Positions 15,769 through 27,600 of a DNA stretch of 64,000 nucleotides are shown here, one piece after another. A program made the translations under genes and the position numbers. The number at the start of each line of letters is the position of its first letter. The stretch's first letter is position 1. The stretch lies in NCBI RefSeq assembly GCF_900100195.1, contig NZ_FNES01000001.1, positions 106,419 to 170,418 of the forward strand, given 5' to 3'. The notes beneath the pieces were generated by a model, which made no database searches, was not told the origin of the DNA, and saw only the letters and a list, made by a program, of their open reading frames with translations. Source of the stretch: Billgrantia gudaonensis (GTDB taxonomy: Bacteria > Pseudomonadota > Gammaproteobacteria > Pseudomonadales > Halomonadaceae).

Positions 15769-17364
15769 TCAGCCGAATTGATTCATGGTGTTGTCCTTGC
15801 CACCGGCCTTGAGGGCCGCGTCGCCGTGGAAGAACTCCTTGTGGTCGTCGCCGATGTTGGAGCCGGCCATGTCCTGGTGCTTGACGGTGGCGATGCCTTC
15901 ACGGATCTCCTTGCGTTGCACGCCCGCCACGTAGGCCAGCATGCCCTCGTCGCCGAAGTAGCCCTTGGCCAGGTTGTCGGTGGAGAGTGCTGCCGTGTGA
16001 TAGGTCGGCAGCGTGATGAGGTGGTGGAAGATGCCGGCTTCGCGGGAGCCGTCGCGCTGGAAATTGCGCGTCCATTCGTCGGCCAGCTGGGCCAGTGGCG
16101 TGGCATCGTACTTCTCGTTCATCAGGTCGGCGCGGTCGTAGTCGCTGACGTCCTTGCCTTCGGCTTCCCAGGCGTCGAACACCTGTTGACGGAAGTTCAG
16201 CGTCCAGTTGAAGGAGGGCGAGTTGTTATAGACCAGCTTGGCGTCCGGGCAGACTTCGCGGATGCGGTCCACCATGCCCTTGATCTGGCCGACATGGGGC
16301 TTCTCGGTTTCGATCCACAACAGGTCGGCGCCGTTCTGCAGGCTGGTGATGCAGTCGAGCACCACTCGGTCCTCGCCGGTGCCCGGCTTGAATTGGTAGA
16401 GGCCGGAAGCCAGGCGCTTGACCTTGACCAGCTTGCCGTTCTGCTTGATCACCACGTCGCCATTGTCGATGTCGGAGGCGCTGGCGATCTCGTCGCCGTC
16501 CAGGTAGCTGTTGTACTGGTCGCCCAGGTCGCCGGGCTCCTTGGTGACGGCGATCTTCTGGGTCAGGCCGGCACCCAGCGAGTCGGTGCGGGCGACGATG
16601 ACGCCCTCTTCCACGCCCAGCTCGAGGAAGGCGTAGCGCACGGCGTTGATCTTGGCGATGAAGTCTTCGTGGGGCACGGTGACCTTGCCGTCCTGGTGGC
16701 CGCACTGCTTCTCGTCGGACACCTGGTTCTCGAGCTGGATGCAGCAGGCGCCGGCTTCGATCATTTTCTTGGCCAGCAGGTAGGTGGCCTCGGCGTTGCC
16801 GAAACCGGCATCGATATCGGCGATGATCGGCACGATGTGGGTCTCGTGCGCATCGATCTTGGCGATCAGTTCGTCGGCCTTCGCCTTGTCGCCGGCCTTC
16901 TGGGCGGCTTCCAGGTCACGGAACAGGTGGTTGAGTTCCCAGGCATCGGCTTGACGCAGGAAGGTGTAGAGTTCCTCGATCAGGCTCGGCACGCTGGTCT
17001 TCTCGTGCATGGACTGGTCGGGCAGCGGCCCGAACTCGGAGCGCAGTGCAGCGACCATCCAGCCGGAGAGGTAGAGGTAGCGGCGCTGGGTGGTGCCGAA
17101 GTGCTTCTTGATGGAGAGCAGCTTCTGCTGGCCGATGAAGCCATGCCAGCAGCCCAGCGACTGGGTGTACTTAGAACTGTCGGCGTCGTAGGCAGCCATG
17201 TCCTCGCGCATGATCCTGGCCGTGTAGCGAGCGATGTCCAGTCCGGTCCGAAAACGGTTCTGGGCGCGCATGCGAGCGGCATGCTCGGGATTGACGTTGT
17301 CCCACTTGCCACGCTGGGCTTCGCGGAGTTGAGCCAGTGCCTTGATGTCGTCTTGGTATGACAT
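15769..17364 (-). CDS. aceA: Isocitrate lyase (long form)
   Basis: First enzyme of the glyoxylate shunt: cleaves isocitrate to glyoxylate and succinate, allowing growth on acetate and fatty acids. The 531-residue length fits the long subfamily known from Pseudomonas and Acinetobacter rather than E. coli AceA (434). The active-site cysteine is C221 in DEKQCGHQDG; this subfamily has KQCGH where the short form has KKCGH. Metal-site aspartates lie in IADIDAGFGN (about 185). GGAAGGAT precedes the ATG. The gene is single, with its own terminator and a 383-bp non-coding upstream region. In this window icd competes for the same substrate. Confidence 0.97.
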   Translation of the reverse strand: MSYQDDIKALAQLREAQRGKWDNVNPEHAARMRAQNRFRTGLDIARYTARIMREDMAAYDADSSKYTQSLGCWHGFIGQQKLLSIKKHFGTTQRRYLYLSGWMVAALRSEFGPLPDQSMHEKTSVPSLIEELYTFLRQADAWELNHLFRDLEAAQKAGDKAKADELIAKIDAHETHIVPIIADIDAGFGNAEATYLLAKKMIEAGACCIQLENQVSDEKQCGHQDGKVTVPHEDFIAKINAVRYAFLELGVEEGVIVARTDSLGAGLTQKIAVTKEPGDLGDQYNSYLDGDEIASASDIDNGDVVIKQNGKLVKVKRLASGLYQFKPGTGEDRVVLDCITSLQNGADLLWIETEKPHVGQIKGMVDRIREVCPDAKLVYNNSPSFNWTLNFRQQVFDAWEAEGKDVSDYDRADLMNEKYDATPLAQLADEWTRNFQRDGSREAGIFHHLITLPTYHTAALSTDNLAKGYFGDEGMLAYVAGVQRKEIREGIATVKHQDMAGSNIGDDHKEFFHGDAALKAGGKDNTMNQFG

Positions 17365-17624
17365 GGAACCATCCTTCCGATCGGTTAGAGGCGTCGACGT
17401 CGAGAGCCAGGGGAGGCCGTTTCGTCGTCGTCACGTTATCGCCACAGTGGCAGGACCGGTGCCGGAACCGGGCATGCTGCACCTGCGAATTCTTCGTCAG
17501 GTTCGACTAGATCGTGGAGGGTGTCTCTACGGCCATGGTCGAACCGCCGCCGAGGAAAAACGCACTGCCGTGATGCACTGGGGATTCAGTGATCGAACGG
17601 GTGTTTTAACCTCGTCTTGAGTTC

Positions 17625-17654
17625 ACTATGGCCCATGATGGCGGGATTCGACAA
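17625..17654 (-). promoter_or_regulatory. Candidate sigma-70 promoter of aceA
   Basis: On the minus strand TTGTCG (17654-17649), an 18-nt spacer and CATAGT (17630-17625) lie about 260 nt before the aceA start. The match is modest. The 383-bp interval 17365-17747 contains no gene I can support; besides this site it holds the inverted repeats at 17685-17727. Confidence 0.35.
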
Positions 17655-17684
17655 TTGATACTTGGGGGCAGGAGACGTTGTAGC

Positions 17685-17727
17685 TCGACTACAGAAAGGC
17701 CGTGGCAGGTGGCGATCCTGTAGTCGA
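17685..17727. repeat. 10-bp inverted repeat upstream of aceA
   Basis: TCGACTACAG (17685-17694) and its exact reverse complement CTGTAGTCGA (17718-17727) are 23 nt apart. A further half-match, TTGTAG, begins at 17679. The pair lies between the GNAT stop and the candidate aceA promoter. It could be a regulator-binding site for aceA or a stem ending the GNAT transcript. Confidence 0.55.
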
Positions 17728-17747
17728 ATTTCGCTGGATCGAAAACG

Positions 17748-18179
17748 TCACCACGTGAAGGAAAGCCGCATGTTGCGATGCGGAATGCCGGCGTCCATGA
17801 ACTCGCCGCCGAAGGCTTGGAAGCCGAGCCGCGAGTAGAAAGGCAAGGCGTGGGTCTGGGCAGCGAGTTCCACGGCGCGGTGGCCTTCGCGACGTGCCGC
17901 ATCGATGGCGGCACGCATCAGTGCCACGCCGATGCCGAGGCCGCGGGCCTCGGTGAGCACGGCGACACGTCCGATATGGGCATCGGGCAACAGCCTGGCG
18001 GTCCCCACCGGTTGGTCATCGAGCAGAGCGAGGAAGTGGATGCAGTCGTGATCGCGACCGTCCCACTCCTCTTCTCGGGGGACGTTCTGCTCTTCGATGA
18101 ATACCACGCGGCGGATCTCGGTAGCCTCGGGCCCCAACGTCTCCCAGCCACCTTCGCGGATCTCCAGCGAGTGCGTCAT
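17748..18179 (-). CDS. GNAT family N-acetyltransferase (ElaA/YjcF-like)
   Basis: A 143-residue acetyl-CoA-dependent acetyltransferase. It shows EIRRVVFIEEQNVPREEEWDG (about 21-41), then IGRVAVLTEARGLGIGVALM (about 69-88) with the acetyl-CoA pyrophosphate loop R-G-L-G-I-G, and the FYSRLGFQAFGGEFMDAGIPH segment (about 112-132) typical of the ElaA/YjcF branch. The acceptor substrate is unknown. GAGGTG lies 8 nt before the ATG. It lies 55 nt after roxA on the same strand and may share its transcript. Confidence 0.88.
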   Translation of the reverse strand: MTHSLEIREGGWETLGPEATEIRRVVFIEEQNVPREEEWDGRDHDCIHFLALLDDQPVGTARLLPDAHIGRVAVLTEARGLGIGVALMRAAIDAARREGHRAVELAAQTHALPFYSRLGFQAFGGEFMDAGIPHRNMRLSFTW

Positions 18180-18234
18180 CTTTCACCTCTCACGTTTCTT
18201 GTACTCGGGACCGATCCAGCGGCAGGCCTCGCAT

Positions 18235-19413
18235 CTACTCCTCTCGCTCGGCGTCGATCCAGCCGAGGCTGCCTGCATCCAGCAGGGTGGCGATCGTCTC
18301 GGCGGCGCCGGGGATGTCGAGCAGCTCGGCGTCCAGCGGGGCGTTCGTGCACAGGGCCTGAGCCAGTTTCCGCTCGCAGGCGATGCCATCGCCATCGGCG
18401 AACAGCGTCGCGCGCCCGTTGCCCAGGTCATGCCAGGCGAAGCGTGAGCCGGGCATGTGTTGCAGAACTTCACCATCGTGTAGTGCGGCGACAAGGTCGT
18501 CGATCGGGGTCGGTGTTTCGCTGGGAACGAGCTGGTCGACGTACTTGGGTTGGGTCATCGCGCGACCGAACCACTGGGTGAGTTGGGCGGGGTCGTCGAG
18601 AGTGTCGAGAATCAGGCGTCGCATGCGTTCCACGGCGGCATCGTCCAGCTCGCCGGGGTCTTCGGGAGGCGCCAGGTCGGGGTCGGCGTAGCGTAGCGAA
18701 GCGGGCAACTGCTCGCCGAGGTAGTCGGCAAAGGAGGTGATGGCTTCGTCCGCGGAGGGAGCGCGGAAGCCCACCGAGAGGGTCAGGCAGTCGTCGGACT
18801 GGCTGACGCCGTGGTGTGCCCAGCCGGGCGGTAGGTAGAGCATGTCGCCGGGCTCGAGAACCCAGTCGTCTCCTGGCGTCACCTCGAAACGTTCGAGAAT
18901 GCGCAGGTCGATGCCGGCGACGATCGGTGCATCGTCGGCCACCTTGCCGCCCAGTTGCCAGCGCCGTTGGCCGCTGCCCTGGAGCAGGAAGACGTCGTAC
19001 TGGTCGACATGGGGACCGACGCTGCCGCCCGGCGGGGCGTAGCTGATCATGATGTCGTCGAGTCGCCAGCGGGGCAGAAAGTCGAACCGATCGAGCAGCT
19101 CGGCCACTTCCGGCACGTAGTGGTCCACGGCCTGCACCAACAGCGTCCAGTCGCGTTCGGGCAGCTCGGCGAACACGGCCTCGTCGAAGGGGCCGTGGCT
19201 CACCTGCCAGGGGCCATCGCTGCCATGCTCTTCGACGATCCGCGCCTCGATGCCCTCCTCGCAGGCGAGGCCAGCCAGCTCGTCGGGGTCGAGCGGGCAT
19301 TGAAAGTCGGGAAAGGCGCCGCGGATCAGCAGCGGCTTGCGCTGCCAGTGGTCGCGCAGGAACTCGGCGGCGGTCAGGCCGCCGAGCATCGATAGGGAGG
19401 TATTGGAGGACAT
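18235..19413 (-). CDS. roxA: Ribosomal protein uL16 3-hydroxylase (JmjC-type oxygenase)
   Basis: Fe(II)/2-oxoglutarate-dependent oxygenase of 392 residues related to E. coli YcfD/RoxA, which hydroxylates an arginine of ribosomal protein uL16. The cupin core carries the metal triad: H135 and D137 in VGPHVDQYD, and H200 or H201 in PPGWAHHGVSQ. The N-terminal LSMLGGLTAAEFLRDHWQRK is typical of the group, and a C-terminal winged-helix region follows from about residue 250. I start at 19413 (MSSNTSLSML) because AGAGGT lies 7 nt upstream; the longer reading runs into a palindromic element. It heads a roxA-GNAT pair. Confidence 0.92.
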   Translation of the reverse strand: MSSNTSLSMLGGLTAAEFLRDHWQRKPLLIRGAFPDFQCPLDPDELAGLACEEGIEARIVEEHGSDGPWQVSHGPFDEAVFAELPERDWTLLVQAVDHYVPEVAELLDRFDFLPRWRLDDIMISYAPPGGSVGPHVDQYDVFLLQGSGQRRWQLGGKVADDAPIVAGIDLRILERFEVTPGDDWVLEPGDMLYLPPGWAHHGVSQSDDCLTLSVGFRAPSADEAITSFADYLGEQLPASLRYADPDLAPPEDPGELDDAAVERMRRLILDTLDDPAQLTQWFGRAMTQPKYVDQLVPSETPTPIDDLVAALHDGEVLQHMPGSRFAWHDLGNGRATLFADGDGIACERKLAQALCTNAPLDAELLDIPGAAETIATLLDAGSLGWIDAEREE

Positions 19414-19467
19414 GGGCACTACCTCTTGCAATGCTGAAGCCGTGGGTGGCTTCGAGTCGCGGCTGTT

Positions 19468-19563
19468 CCGGCGACAGGCCTGCGAGGGGGCGCTGTAAAT
19501 ACATCCCTGTACGCTACTTTTGCCATCCATGGCATAAAGACCCCCTCTACGGCCTGTCGCCGG
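19468..19563. repeat. 96-bp palindromic REP-like element
   Basis: The outer arms CCGGCGACAGGCC (19468-19480) and GGCCTGTCGCCGG (19551-19563) are perfect 13-bp complements. After a 3-bp mismatch the stem continues with GAGGGGG (19484-19490) and CCCCCTC (19541-19547). The loop region holds two small palindromes, TACATCCCTGTA (19500-19511) and TGCCATCCATGGCA (19521-19534). The element fills the gap between the roxA leader and the purB 3' end. Its cruciform layout suggests a dispersed intergenic repeat (REP/MITE-like). Confidence 0.8.
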
Positions 19564-19595
19564 CGCCGCTCACCTTGGTGGTGTCAGCTCTTCCA

Positions 19596-21656
<2,061 letters not shown>

Positions 21657-21660
<4 letters not shown>

Positions 21661-22787
21661 GGGCGACCCTCCGTGGTGTTCCAGGCGTTGCGAATCACTC
21701 CGCCGCCGAGGCAGATCTCGCCATCGTAGAGCACCAGCGACTGGCCGGGGGTGACGGCGCGCTGAGGATCATCGAAGCGAACCTCCACGCCGCCATCCTC
21801 CCGCGTGCGGAAAGTACAGGGCACGTCGGCCTGGCGGTAGCGCACCTTGGCGGTGAGGCGTCCAGCGTCGGCGGGCGGCGCGCCGGCGATCCACTCCATG
21901 GCTTCGGTAGCCAGGCCGTCGGTGTAGAGCAAGGGGTGATGCTTGCCTTGCACGGCAACGAGGACGTTGCGTTCGAGATCCTTGGCGGCCACGTACCAGG
22001 GCTCTTCGGGGTAGTCGGCCAGGCCACCGATGCCCAGTCCCTGACGCTGGCCCAGGGTGTAGTACATCAGGCCCATGTGTTCGCCGATCACGTCGCCCTC
22101 CGGCGTTGCGATCACCCCGGGCTGGGCGGGAAGGTACTGCTTGAGAAAGTCGCGGAAGCGCCGCTCGCCGATGAAGCAGATGCCGGTGGAGTCCTTCTTG
22201 CGGGCGGTGGCCAGGCCATGGCGCTCGGCCAGTGCACGCACCTCGGGTTTTTCCAGCTCGCCCACCGGGAAGAGCGTACGGGCGATGGCGGCTTCCGGCA
22301 CGGCGTGCAGGAAGTAGCTCTGGTCCTTGTTGGCGTCGAGCCCCTTGAGCAGGCGCGGACGGAGCTGGCCGTCGATGCTGCCTCGCGCTTCGCGCTGGCG
22401 GACGTAATGCCCGGTGGCGATCTTGTCGGCACCGAGCATCTCGGCGTACTCCAGGAACACCTTGAACTTGATCTCGCGGTTGCACAGGATGTCCGGATTC
22501 GGCGTACGCCCGGCCCGGTATTCGGCCAGGAAGTGCTCGAAGACGTTGTCCCAGTACTCGGCGGCGAAGTTGGCCGTATGCAACTTGATTCCGAGTTTCT
22601 CGCACACGGCTTCGGCGTCCGCCAGGTCGGCCTTGGCGGTGCAGTATTCGGTCCCGTCGTCTTCGTCCCAGTTCTTCATGAACAGGCCTTCGACTCGATA
22701 GCCCTGCTCGAGCAGCAGCAGGGCGGAGACGGAGGAGTCGACGCCGCCGGACATGCCGACGATCACCTTGCCAGGGGTGGCGGTCAT
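21657..22787 (-). CDS. mnmA: tRNA-specific 2-thiouridylase
   Basis: Makes the 2-thio group of U34 in tRNA-Lys, -Glu and -Gln, taking sulfur from the Tus relay. The PP-loop for ATP is GMSGGVDSS (about residues 11-20). The catalytic cysteines are C102 in [11 protein letters not shown] and C204 in [10 protein letters not shown]. The 376-residue length is normal. A C-terminal beta-barrel follows from about 300. It heads the mnmA-hflD-purB operon, divergent from tetR. The ribosome site is weak. A tRNA-Glu gene, whose product is a natural substrate, lies at the right end of the window. Confidence 0.96.
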
Positions 22788-22889
22788 GGGCGCTCACGGA
22801 ATTGGTGGATCATAAATGGGCGTGGATTATACCTCATGTTGCCGCGGACCTTCATCTGGTGAGGACGTCGCTCGGGAAAACGACGTTAT

Positions 22890-22903
22890 TGACCGGTCGG
22901 CCA
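22890..22903. promoter_or_regulatory. Putative TetR operator 1 (before tetR)
   Basis: TGACCGGTCGGCCA lies 20 nt before the tetR ATG and in the tetR-mnmA divergent gap. Its core GACCGGTC is a perfect palindrome. The same 14-mer with one change occurs at 23551-23564 before the efflux operon, so I take both as sites for the TetR protein. Confidence 0.65.
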
Positions 22904-22923
22904 ATCAAGACTATCGTTGCGTC

Positions 22924-23529
22924 ATGAACCCAAGATCCCAGACCCGTGACCCCGAGCTGACCCGCGTGCGCATTCTCGACGCGGCAGAGGCACTGTTCGT
23001 CGAACATGGCTTCTCCGCCGTCAAGCTCAGCGAGCTGGCGCGCTCGGCCGAGGTTACCAAGAGCTTGATTCACCACCATTTCGGCAGCAAGGAGCAGTTG
23101 TGGGAGGCGGTCAAGAATCGCGCCTTCGAGCGCTACTTCACGGCCCAGATGGCCATGCTCGAGGAGGCCGGCGAGCCGGATGCCGCACTGCTGCGCCGCT
23201 CGGTGGAAGCCTACTTTCATTTCCTGCGTGACAATCCCGGCGTGGTGCGGCTGTTCGCCTGGACCCACCTGGAAGGCGACAGTCACTGCGGCGAACTCGA
23301 CAACCAGCTCGTCGGCGCAGGGGCCGAGTGGGTTCGCCAGGCCCAGAGGCGCGGCATGCTGCGCCAGGACATCAACCCCACCCACGTGATTGCCATGTTC
23401 GTGATGACCTGCACCCAGTGGTTCGAGGCCAAGTGTCATCACGAGCACTGGCCGGGCATGGGGGACGACGAGGCGTTCCTGGAAGATTTCCTCAAGATCT
23501 TCATGGAAGGCGTGACGCCTCGTTCGTGA
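22924..23529 (+). CDS. TetR/AcrR family repressor of the adjacent RND efflux operon
   Basis: A 201-residue dimeric repressor. The N-terminal helix-turn-helix covers about residues 14-60, with ILDAAEALFVEHGFSAVKLS and AEVTKSLIHHHFGSKEQLW, typical of TetR proteins. The remaining helical domain (about 65-195) would bind an inducer. I start at 22924 (MNPRSQTRD); the longer frame would read through the operator. The operator copies at 22890 and 23551 suggest it represses itself and the mfp-rnd operon. Eight T residues at 23532-23539, after a short AGGCG/CGCCT stem, may end part of its transcript. Confidence 0.92.
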   Translation: MNPRSQTRDPELTRVRILDAAEALFVEHGFSAVKLSELARSAEVTKSLIHHHFGSKEQLWEAVKNRAFERYFTAQMAMLEEAGEPDAALLRRSVEAYFHFLRDNPGVVRLFAWTHLEGDSHCGELDNQLVGAGAEWVRQAQRRGMLRQDINPTHVIAMFVMTCTQWFEAKCHHEHWPGMGDDEAFLEDFLKIFMEGVTPRS

Positions 23530-23550
23530 GCTTTTTTTTGTGCCAGCAAC

Positions 23551-23564
23551 TGACCGGTCGACCA
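23551..23564. promoter_or_regulatory. Putative TetR operator 2 (before RND operon)
   Basis: TGACCGGTCGACCA lies 22 nt before the membrane-fusion-protein ATG, within a wider imperfect palindrome flanked by AAC and GTT. It contains two overlapping 8-bp palindromes, GACCGGTC and GGTCGACC. It differs from the site at 22890 at one position. Confidence 0.65.
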
Positions 23565-23586
23565 GTTCATGAAGGGAGGGGAGGCG

Positions 23587-24663
23587 ATGCGAAGGGCGGT
23601 GAAAGGGGGCCCGGTGGCCATATCGATGCTGTTGGCGGCGTTGTTGATGGGCTGCTATGGGGCTCCTGCGCAGGTCGAGCGGATCGAGGAGCCGCTACCC
23701 TGGGTGCGCAGCGAAACCGTGCGCCTGGCGCAGCAGGAGGTGAGGTATCGCTTCCCCGGTACGGTACGGGCCAGCGAGCGCGCGGCGCCGGCTTTCCTGC
23801 ATGGCGGTGTGCTGCGCGAGCGGCACGTGGTGCGAGGGCAGCGGGTGGCACAGGGCGAGCTGCTGGCCACGCTGCACCATCCGGCCATGGCGCCGGCGCT
23901 GGTGGCTGCCGAGGCCCGAGTTCGTGAACTCGATGCCAGTCTTGGCCGCCTGAAACGTGACGTGGAGCGTGTCCGTACCCTGCATGAACGCAACCTCATT
24001 GCCGAGGAGGAACGGGACCGCCTGCTTGCGGAGCACGAGGCCGCCGCCCAGGCTCGTGAACGCGCCCTGGCGCAGCGTGACGAGGCCCGGGCACAGCTCG
24101 ACGAGCTGACCTTGCGTGCCCCTTTCGATGCCGAAGTGACCGACCTGCTGATCGAGCCCGGCGATTTCGTCGCCGCCGGCGAGCCCGTCCTGAAGTTGGC
24201 CGGACTCGCCGGACGCGAGGTCGAAATTCGTGTGCCGGGGCGTCTCGTCGCTCGGATCGAGGTAGGACAGGAAGCCACGCTGACAGCGATGTCCAGGGTG
24301 CAGCGCATGGCAGGGCGGGTCGCCCATGTCGGTCGTGCGGATGGCGCCATGGCCCCCGTCATCGTAACTATCGAAGCCGAGCCTGCTCCGGCGCTCGGGG
24401 AGTCGCTGCGGGTTCGGCTTCCTCTGGTCGCGGGGCCGGTCATGCAGGTGCCACTGACGGCGGTGATCGATCCCGGTGGCCATGCCCCGTACGTCCTGGT
24501 GCTGAGCGAAGACGATACGGTGCGACACGTTGCCGTGACGGCAGGTCGCCTCGCCGACGGTTGGGTGTCGGTGTCATCTGCTGCGCTCAGCCCCGGCGAC
24601 CGGGTGGTGACGGCCGGGCAGGGACGTGTGGAGGAGGGCATGCAGGTGGGGGTGCTGCCATGA
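23587..24663 (+). CDS. RND efflux periplasmic adaptor (membrane fusion) lipoprotein
   Basis: A 358-residue periplasmic adaptor that joins the RND pump to an outer-membrane channel. The signal ends in a lipobox ALLMGC. It has a lipoyl half-motif (about 60-85, VVRGQRVAQGELLATL), an alpha-hairpin coiled coil rich in E/R/A (about 88-150), the second lipoyl half (about 150-175, LRAPFDAEVTDLLIEPGDFV) and beta-barrel and membrane-proximal domains (about 185-355). I start at 23587, after GGGAGGGGAGG; the ATG at 23569 lacks a site. Its stop overlaps the RND start. Confidence 0.92.
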   Translation: MRRAVKGGPVAISMLLAALLMGCYGAPAQVERIEEPLPWVRSETVRLAQQEVRYRFPGTVRASERAAPAFLHGGVLRERHVVRGQRVAQGELLATLHHPAMAPALVAAEARVRELDASLGRLKRDVERVRTLHERNLIAEEERDRLLAEHEAAAQARERALAQRDEARAQLDELTLRAPFDAEVTDLLIEPGDFVAAGEPVLKLAGLAGREVEIRVPGRLVARIEVGQEATLTAMSRVQRMAGRVAHVGRADGAMAPVIVTIEAEPAPALGESLRVRLPLVAGPVMQVPLTAVIDPGGHAPYVLVLSEDDTVRHVAVTAGRLADGWVSVSSAALSPGDRVVTAGQGRVEEGMQVGVLP

Positions 24664-27600
24664 GCTGGCTGCTCGCCTCGTTGCGATACAAACGGCTCAG
24701 TCTCAGCATCACGATGCTGCTGGCCCTGTTGGGGCTGGCAGCCTGGGTGGCGATGGATCGCCAGGAGGATCCCTTCTTTCCCTATCGCTTCGGCCGGGTG
24801 CTGGTGCCCTACCCCGGGGCGGAGCCGGAGCAGGTCGAGCGGCTGGTTCTCAATCCGCTGGAAGAGGAGCTGGCCCAGATCGAAGACGTCAACGACATCA
24901 TCGGTACCGCTCGTCTCGGCGTGGCTCACATAACGCTCGAGATGCATGAGAGCGTCTACGATACCGATGCCGCCTGGGAGCGAGTGCGCATTGCCGTGGA
25001 TCGGGCGAGCCGAGAATTTCCCGACGGCGTCGGCGAGGCCGAGATCAGCGACCGGGACTCCGATGCCCATGGCATCGTACTGGCAGTGACCGGTTCCGAC
25101 GACCTGCTCGAGCTGCGCGAGGCAGCCAAGCGGCTGCGCCGGGATCTGTTCCGGCTCCCGGAAATCGCCCGCATCGACCTGCTGGCCGACCCCGGGCAGC
25201 AGGTGGTGATCGGTTGGGACGATACCCTGGCCGAGCTGACCGGGCTCGATGCCGGTGCGCTCGGTGACCAACTGGCCGCGCGCAACCGGACCGCTCCCGG
25301 TGGAAGCCTGGCGGTCGCTGGGCGCTCGCTGGTGCTCGACCCGCGCAGCGAACTCGGCTCGCTGGAGGAACTGGCCGCCACGCCCATACGCACCGTGCAC
25401 GGCGACCAGGTGCCTCTTGGCGAGCTGGCCGATGTGAATCTCACCGTCCAGCAGCCGGCCACCGAGCGCATGTGGCACGATGGCCGGCCGGCGGTGGCGC
25501 TGGGGTTGGTGCTCTCAAACGATCGGGTCAACGCCGTGCGCTTCGGCAAGCGGTTGCGAGCGCTGGTGGAAGAATTGCGTCCGGCCTATGCGCCGCTCAC
25601 GATCGAAGAAACCTTCTACCAGCCGCGCTGGGTCGAGCGGCGGCTGGCGGAGCTCGGCGTCTCGCTGCTGCTGGGCATCGGCATCCTCGGCGCCTTGCTG
25701 TTCCTGGCCATGGGGCTGCGGCTGGGGCTTGCCGTCATGATGATCGTGCCCCTGGTCACCTTTTCTTCTCTGGCCCTCTACGCCATGGGTGGCGGCGTAC
25801 TGCACCAGATTGCAGTGGCCGGCATGGTCATCGCACTCGGCATGCTGGTGGACAATGCCATCGTCATGGTCGAGAACATCCAGTGGTACCGCGATCAGGG
25901 ACGCACGGCCATTCAGGCCGTCACGCGCTCCGTGCGTGAGCTGGCGACACCGCTGCTGGCAGCCACCGGCACGACCCTGGCGGCTTTCGTCCCGCTGCTG
26001 CTCTCGAGCGGCAACACGGCCGACTTCACCCGTGCCATTCCGATCATGGTGATGCTGACCCTGGCGGTGAGCTATCTCTATGCCGTATTCGTCACGCCGA
26101 TCTTCGCCGCCGGCCTACTCAAGCCTCGCCCGCAGGCGCGCCGCGAGAGGCTCCGTGCAATGGGCGGGAGCATCGGGCGGTTCGCCGTGCGCTGGCCGGC
26201 CTGGGTGCTGGCAGCGGCCGGTGCGCTGCTGGCAGGCGCCGTGGCGATGATGCCGCTGCTCGATCAGGATTTCTTTCCCGACACCGATCGCAACCAGCTG
26301 GTCGTCGATCTCAACTTTCCCGAAGGCACCCATCTCGATGTCACTGCCTTCCAGGCCGAGGTCCTGGCCACGGCACTGGCCGAACGGCCCGCGGTGCAGG
26401 CGGTGCATCGTTTCGTCGGTTTCAGCGGGCCGCGCTTCTATTACAACCTGGTCGAGCAGCCACACCAGTCGCATCTGGCGCGGTTGGTGGTGGAAGCCGA
26501 AGGCGCCGATGACCTGGCGGGCCTGATGGCATGGGTGCGGGCGGTGGCACCGCAGCGGCTGCCCGAGGCCGAGGTGGTGGCCCGGCGACTGGGGCAGGGG
26601 CCGCCCGTAGAGGCGCCAGTGGAGATTCGCGTCTATGCGCAGGACCGGGCTGCGCTGGCCGACGCCGCTGGCCGTATCCTCAGCGTGGTTCGCGAGGCCG
26701 AGGGCGCCCGCGATGCACGCCATCGCCTGGGCGAAGGGCTGGCTACGCTGCAGGTCGAAACCGATGATGCCCGCGCCGCCGAGTATGGACTTTCGCGGCG
26801 CGACGTGGCCATGGCGCTGGCTGGCGCCAGCCGCGGCGTCAAGGTCAGCACCTGGCGAGCCGGCCGCGACCCTGCGCCGCTGCTGGTGCGTGCGCCGGAG
26901 GGCGAGCGCTTCTCCATCGAGGGGCTCGAGGGGCTGCGCCTGGCCGCAGCCGACGGTCGTACGGTGCCGCTCGGCGAAATCGCTTCCCTGGAGCTGGCCT
27001 GGCGCCCCGCGGTGATACAGCATCGCGGCCTGCGGCGCATGACGTCCGTGCTGGCCGAGGTGGCCGATGGCTGGACCTACGGCGGCGTGCTCGACGAGAT
27101 CCTGCCGCGACTGGAAACGCTCGATCTACCACCCGGGGTCGGCTACACCGTCGGGGGAGCGGCGGAGTCGGCCGGCGATGCCAACACCGCACTGTTTCAG
27201 ACGCTGCCTATCGGCGGCCTTCTGCTGGTGGTGTTCCTGCTGGCACAGTTCAATTCCTTTCGCCAGCTCGGGATCGTGCTCGCCAGCGTGCCGCTGGCAT
27301 TGATCGGCGTAGTGCCGGGGCTTTGGCTTGCCGGGCAGCCGTTCGGTTTCACCGCCATTCTCGGCGTGGTGGCGCTGGTCGGCATCGTGGTCAACAACGC
27401 CATCGTGCTGATCGACCTGATGAATGCCAATCGACGCCAGGGGCTGGCCGTCGACGAGGCGGTGGTCTCGGCAGTGTCGCGGCGCACGCGGCCGGTGCTG
27501 CTCACCATGGCCACGACGGTGGTTGGCCTGGTGCCGCTGACGCTGACCCAGTCGACGCTGTGGCCGCCGATGGCCTGGGCGATCATCTCGGGGCTCGTCG

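Noticed and set aside
19496..19513. LexA (SOS) box
   Set aside because: CTGTAAATACATCCCTGTA looks similar at first, but lacks the ACAG right half and is better explained as part of the 96-bp palindromic element.
23532..23539. Strong terminator after tetR
   Set aside because: Eight T residues are present, but the nearest stem is short and about 11 nt away, so I mention it only in the tetR entry.
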